The position numbers and the translations under genes were made by a program. From NCBI RefSeq assembly GCF_005747095.1, contig NZ_SWLG01000030.1:1-32853 (forward strand): 32,853 nt of DNA, read 5' to 3'. Source of the DNA: Exobacillus caeni. GTDB taxonomy: Bacteria; Bacillota; Bacilli; Bacillales; Guptibacillaceae. Below, piece after piece: positions 30,179 through 32,853 of the stretch (the stretch's first letter is position 1; each line of letters opens with the position of its first letter). Under the pieces are notes generated by a model. That model had not been told where the DNA came from and did no database searches. It saw only the letters and a program-made list of their open reading frames with translations.

Positions 30179-31507
30179 ATGTTAAAAAGCGCAATCAATG
30201 TTTCAAACAGAATAATGCAGCGCTATTTGCCAGATCCGTTCTTATTCGTTATTTTATTAACGTTTGTCGTGTTCATTCTAGGACTGGTTTTTACAGGAAG
30301 CTCACCTGTTCAGATGGTTCAATTTTGGGGAGAGGGTTTCTGGAACCTGCTGGCGTTCTCGATGCAGATGGTATTAGTGCTTGTTACAGGTTATGTGCTT
30401 GCAAGCAGCCCTATATTTAAGAAAGGGCTTGGAAAGCTGGCATCGATGGCTAAAAACTCGGGCCAGGCGATTGTGTATGTGACGCTTGTGTCGTTATTGG
30501 CAAGTTGGATTAACTGGGGATTCGGCCTTGTTATCGGAGCGCTGTTCGCCCGTGAATTAGCAAAGCAAGTTGAAAATGTAGATTATCGACTGTTGATCGC
30601 AAGTGCTTATGCGGGCTTCATTGTATGGCATGGTGGTCTTGCAGGATCGATTCCGCTAACGATCGCGACACCAGGTCATTTTTCAGAAGATGTTATCGGT
30701 ATCATTTCAACGAATGAAACAATTTTTGCAACTTTTAATATCGCGATCGTCCTTGCACTTTTTATCGTGCTTCCGATTTTAAATCGCATGATGTCTCCGT
30801 CAAAGGATGAGACAGTCAGTATAGACAAATCTTTATTGCAGGAGGAAACTCCGTTAGAGGCAGCGGCTATAGAAGCCGAAGCTGTGACACCCGCAGAGAA
30901 AATGGAAAACAGCAAAATCTTGTCCCTTATTACTGGTCTGCTTGGTATTGCCTTTCTAGTTTATTATTTAATAAACTCAGGTTTTGAGCTGAATCTTAAT
31001 ATCGTAAACTTTACTTTCTTGTTCCTTGGTATTCTATTTCACGGCACTCCGAAAAGGTTTCTTGGAGCAGTAACGGAAGCGGTAAAAGGTGCAAGCGGAA
31101 TCATTATTCAGTTTCCGTTTTATGCAGGTATTATGGGGATGATGGTCGCTTCAGGGCTTGCAGCAATGATGTCTGAAGGGTTCGTTTCTATTTCATCCGA
31201 CTTTACCTTTCCTTTCTTTGCGTTCCTCAGTGCCGGAATTGTAAATTTCTTTGTTCCTTCTGGTGGAGGGCAGTGGGCTGTACAGGCGCCGATCATGCTT
31301 GACGCCGCACAACAGCTTGGCGTTTCTATTCCGAAAACTGCAATGGCAGTAGCGTGGGGGGATGCGTGGACGAATCTAATCCAGCCGTTCTGGGCGCTTC
31401 CTGCCCTGGCGATAGCCGGGCTTAAAGCGAAGGACATCATGGGGTTTTGTTTAATCGTTCTTTTTGTAAGCGGAATCATTATTTCACTTGGATTGTTGTT
31501 TTTTTAA
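30179..31507 (+). CDS. Short-chain fatty acid transporter, AtoE family
   Basis: A 442-residue membrane protein with about 11 to 12 helices and a charged cytosolic loop (about 205-245). The family pattern is clear: RYLPDPFLFVILLTFVVFIL at the start, QMVQFWGEGFWNLLAFSMQM, the glycine-rich INWGFGLVIGALFARELA, and the C-terminal VPSGGGQWAVQAPIM and AWGDAWTNLIQPFWALP. AtoE-type proteins import short-chain fatty acids such as acetoacetate or butyrate. GGAGG sits seven bases before the ATG. It is monocistronic, with a probable cre site upstream and a hairpin terminator downstream. No acetoacetate-CoA transferase genes are adjacent, so the substrate is uncertain. Confidence 0.9.
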   Translation: MLKSAINVSNRIMQRYLPDPFLFVILLTFVVFILGLVFTGSSPVQMVQFWGEGFWNLLAFSMQMVLVLVTGYVLASSPIFKKGLGKLASMAKNSGQAIVYVTLVSLLASWINWGFGLVIGALFARELAKQVENVDYRLLIASAYAGFIVWHGGLAGSIPLTIATPGHFSEDVIGIISTNETIFATFNIAIVLALFIVLPILNRMMSPSKDETVSIDKSLLQEETPLEAAAIEAEAVTPAEKMENSKILSLITGLLGIAFLVYYLINSGFELNLNIVNFTFLFLGILFHGTPKRFLGAVTEAVKGASGIIIQFPFYAGIMGMMVASGLAAMMSEGFVSISSDFTFPFFAFLSAGIVNFFVPSGGGQWAVQAPIMLDAAQQLGVSIPKTAMAVAWGDAWTNLIQPFWALPALAIAGLKAKDIMGFCLIVLFVSGIIISLGLLFF

Positions 31508-31523
31508 TAATTAGCTGATGTAT

Positions 31524-31622
31524 AAAAAAAGGTGGCTCAAAGAACTTCCTGGTTCCTTTCCTATCCTTACAATCAATAGGGGGAGAGAGGCAGGCAGGTT
31601 GGTTCTGAGCCGCCTTTTTTAT
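31524..31622. terminator. Hairpin repeat / bidirectional terminator (GGCTCA-capped family, copy 3)
   Basis: AAAAAAAGGTGGCTCA (31524-31539) pairs with TGAGCCGCCTTTTTT (31606-31620), with AAGAAC/GGTTCT and CCTTTCC/GGGGAG-like weak inner stems. It ends the AtoE gene and, on the minus strand, the GNAT gene. Confidence 0.8.
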
Positions 31623-31623
31623 T

Positions 31624-32232
31624 TTAAGATGTGAATGAATAAGAAGGGGGCAGCAGCATGCCTTCCAGTTTTTCTTTTACAGAAGGCCATTCGGTGTCCA
31701 GTATACTGTAATAGACGGAGTCACGCATATAACCGGTATATGTAAGGCGGTTTTTACGCAAAACGCCTTCCTTTGTTGCTCCGATTCGTTCCATTGCGTG
31801 GCAGGAACGAGTATTTCTAGCATCTGCTTTCAATTGGACACGGACAAGATTTAATTCTTCAAAACAATAACGAAGCAGGAGATACTTACATTCTGTGTTG
31901 ACCATAGTCTGCCATACAGACGGAGACAACCATGTCCAGCCGATCTCCAGATTTCGGTTAGGGATTGAAATATCAAGAAAGCGTGTGCTGCCAACGATTT
32001 TTTGCTGATCCTGATCAATGATGACAAAAGGAAGTGCAACTCCCTGTTTTCTCGTCTGTAAAGCCTCGGCTACTAGCCTTTCCATGTCTTCGAGCTTATT
32101 TACTTTCATCGGCATATAAGTCCAGATTTCCTCATTCTTTCCGGCATCGAATAAACCCTCAACATGTTTCTTTTCCATCGGCACAATCTTTACGCGTTTT
32201 CCGCTGAGTATTACTGGGGCTAACTTTTCCAT
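31624..32232 (-). CDS. GNAT family N-acetyltransferase
   Basis: A 202-residue acetyltransferase. Strands LSGKRVKIVPMEKKHVEGLF and PFVIIDQDQQKIVGSTRFLDI open the GNAT fold, and NLEIGWTWLSPSVWQTMVNTECKYLLLRYCFEE-type residues cover the acetyl-CoA-binding and dimer region (motif A is weak). VRVQLKADARNTRSCHAMERIGATKEGVLR holds the typical Asn-x-x-Ser stretch of the RimJ/YdaF-like group. The acceptor is unknown; relatives acetylate ribosomal proteins or small molecules. ATG 32232 is chosen because AAAGG lies nine bases upstream; the frame is open to 32250. Confidence 0.82.
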   Translation of the reverse strand: MEKLAPVILSGKRVKIVPMEKKHVEGLFDAGKNEEIWTYMPMKVNKLEDMERLVAEALQTRKQGVALPFVIIDQDQQKIVGSTRFLDISIPNRNLEIGWTWLSPSVWQTMVNTECKYLLLRYCFEELNLVRVQLKADARNTRSCHAMERIGATKEGVLRKNRLTYTGYMRDSVYYSILDTEWPSVKEKLEGMLLPPSYSFTS

Positions 32233-32760
32233 GAACCTCCGCCTTTCCAAACTGATCTACATCCAAAATAATCGAATCCAGGGTCTCTTGCAATTGTTAT
32301 TTTAAAATCTCTTTTCTAACTTCTTAGAAAGAGGTTAAAGTAAGTGGAATGTGTGATAATCTGAGAATATCGATAGACTCAGTAGCATGATTGAAGATCA
32401 TGGCAACTATTGAACGCCTGGAGGAATCCAGGATTGGAATTATAGGTCATTGAATCCTCTATTTGTGAACAAACACTGCTTTTGAAAAAAATGAGGTCAT
32501 ATGTTCCGCTATTTGCAGAAAATCAGACTTGCTTAGGCGTTTTTCCGATAAATAACGGAACCAGTGACCTATAATTTTTTAAAAATGGCCATTTGTCACA
32601 AATAACGGATCTGATGACCTCAAATAAAGTAGAGAGTCATCTTCGTGATGCTTTACGCAGAGGAGGCTAACAACCGGATCACGGAAAGGGAATCTACATG
32701 GCTCGGAGACCAAATGCTTTCTCCTGAAGTTGTCACAGGGTTTACAAAATAGCCTTTTTT
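32233..32760. other. Non-coding, repeat-rich region at the right end
   Basis: No supported gene. The stretch contains a CTCTTTTCTAA/TTAGAAAGAG hairpin near 32310-32335, CCTGGA/TCCAGG near 32418-32432, and the repeat units described separately. A 34-codon ATG frame at 32648-32752 has no ribosome site and is not called. Confidence 0.5.
32435..32621. repeat. Cluster of four GAGGTCA-TATTTG repeat units in both orientations
   Basis: Units of the form (G)AGGTCA-N-TTCCG-TATTTG occur forward at 32435-32468 and 32493-32517 and reversed at 32550-32575 and 32600-32621. Another forward unit is at 18891-18923. The second and third face each other, so the cluster can fold as a large hairpin. No ORF covers it. 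It is probably a miniature, non-autonomous repeat. Confidence 0.7.
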
Positions 32761-32761
32761 A

Positions 32762-32853
32762 ATAAAGTAGGGAAACCTCTTTCAAGGCTTCCCCCTTATC
32801 AAACCGTACGTGCCCTATTAAGGCATACGGCTTACCCATATGTTACAATGTCA
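32762..32853 (-). mobile_element. Group II intron 3' end, partial (inverted copy)
   Basis: The exact reverse complement of positions 1-92, including the domain V fold and the ATAAAGTAGGG (minus: CCCTACTTTAT) 3' end. The intron reads leftward into the window, so its 3' exon starts at about 32761 with AAAAAAGGC on the minus strand. The rest of the intron lies beyond the window. Confidence 0.8.

Noticed and set aside
32648-32752. 34-codon frame ending in VVTGFTK just before the right intron end
   Set aside because: It has no ribosome site in position, adjoins a repeat cluster, and is not recognised; could be a remnant gene end, but support is too thin.
1-32853. Composite transposon or mobile island with 93-base terminal inverted repeats
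   Set aside because: No transposase or integrase gene is present, the content is ordinary chromosomal, and the repeat folds as a group II intron 3' end, so the symmetry is better explained by two intron copies or assembly breaks.

Overview
The window reads as chromosomal DNA of a low-to-moderate-GC, endospore-forming Bacillaceae. The grounds are strong AGGAGG-type ribosome sites, frequent GTG/TTG starts, short intergenic gaps closed by intrinsic terminators, and a set of recognisable Bacillus-type genes (SwrC efflux pump with a YerO-like TetR, YkoN/YkoP/YkoQ, KinE-like kinase, LCP wall enzyme, AlkD, YetF-like DUF421). The genus cannot be fixed from the sequence alone. No rRNA, tRNA, CRISPR, phage or plasmid genes were seen.

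Both ends carry the same 92-93 bases in inverted orientation. They fold as domain V and the 3' end of a group II intron (AGC triad, two-base bulge, ...CTACTTTAT 3' end), so the window is bounded by two intron copies whose 3' ends face inward. The left copy lies inside the gene of a small membrane protein.

Layout. 93-2334: remnant of the membrane protein, XRE regulator, ABC ATPase and permease, translationally coupled. 2338-3788: rsgA-type GTPase on the minus strand, behind an unusual leader with its own promoter, mutually exclusive hairpins and a terminator. 3888-5024: glycerate kinase. 5081-6149: CBO0543-like membrane protein and a compact sigma factor, with a perfect palindrome holding two DnaA-box-like sequences just upstream. 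6404-10801: a 37-aa ORF and TetR regulator, divergent from the swrC pump, with two matching operators. 10892-14917: AlkD, YnfA-family protein, a 66-aa protein, an anchored HMA protein, DUF1835 and SEC-C proteins. 15262-18783: lipoprotein, YkoQ, YkoP and divergent YkoN. 19345-21319: LCP enzyme behind a sigma-M-like promoter, then a YihY/BrkB protein. 21406-25747: short histidine kinase, ACT-domain malic enzyme, RDD protein, DUF421 protein, and a CopZ-like protein missing its first cysteine. 25908-30016: PAS/GAF histidine kinase, PhzF-like isomerase and class III dioxygenase in tight tandem. 30179-32232: AtoE transporter behind a cre-like site, then a GNAT acetyltransferase.

Most of this is ordinary core or near-core content. 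The items most worth testing are the rsgA leader RNA, the intron-interrupted membrane gene, the DnaA-box palindrome, and two dispersed intergenic repeat families (terminator hairpins capped by GGCTCA/TGAGCC, and units of GAGGTCA-N-TTCCG-TATTTG).
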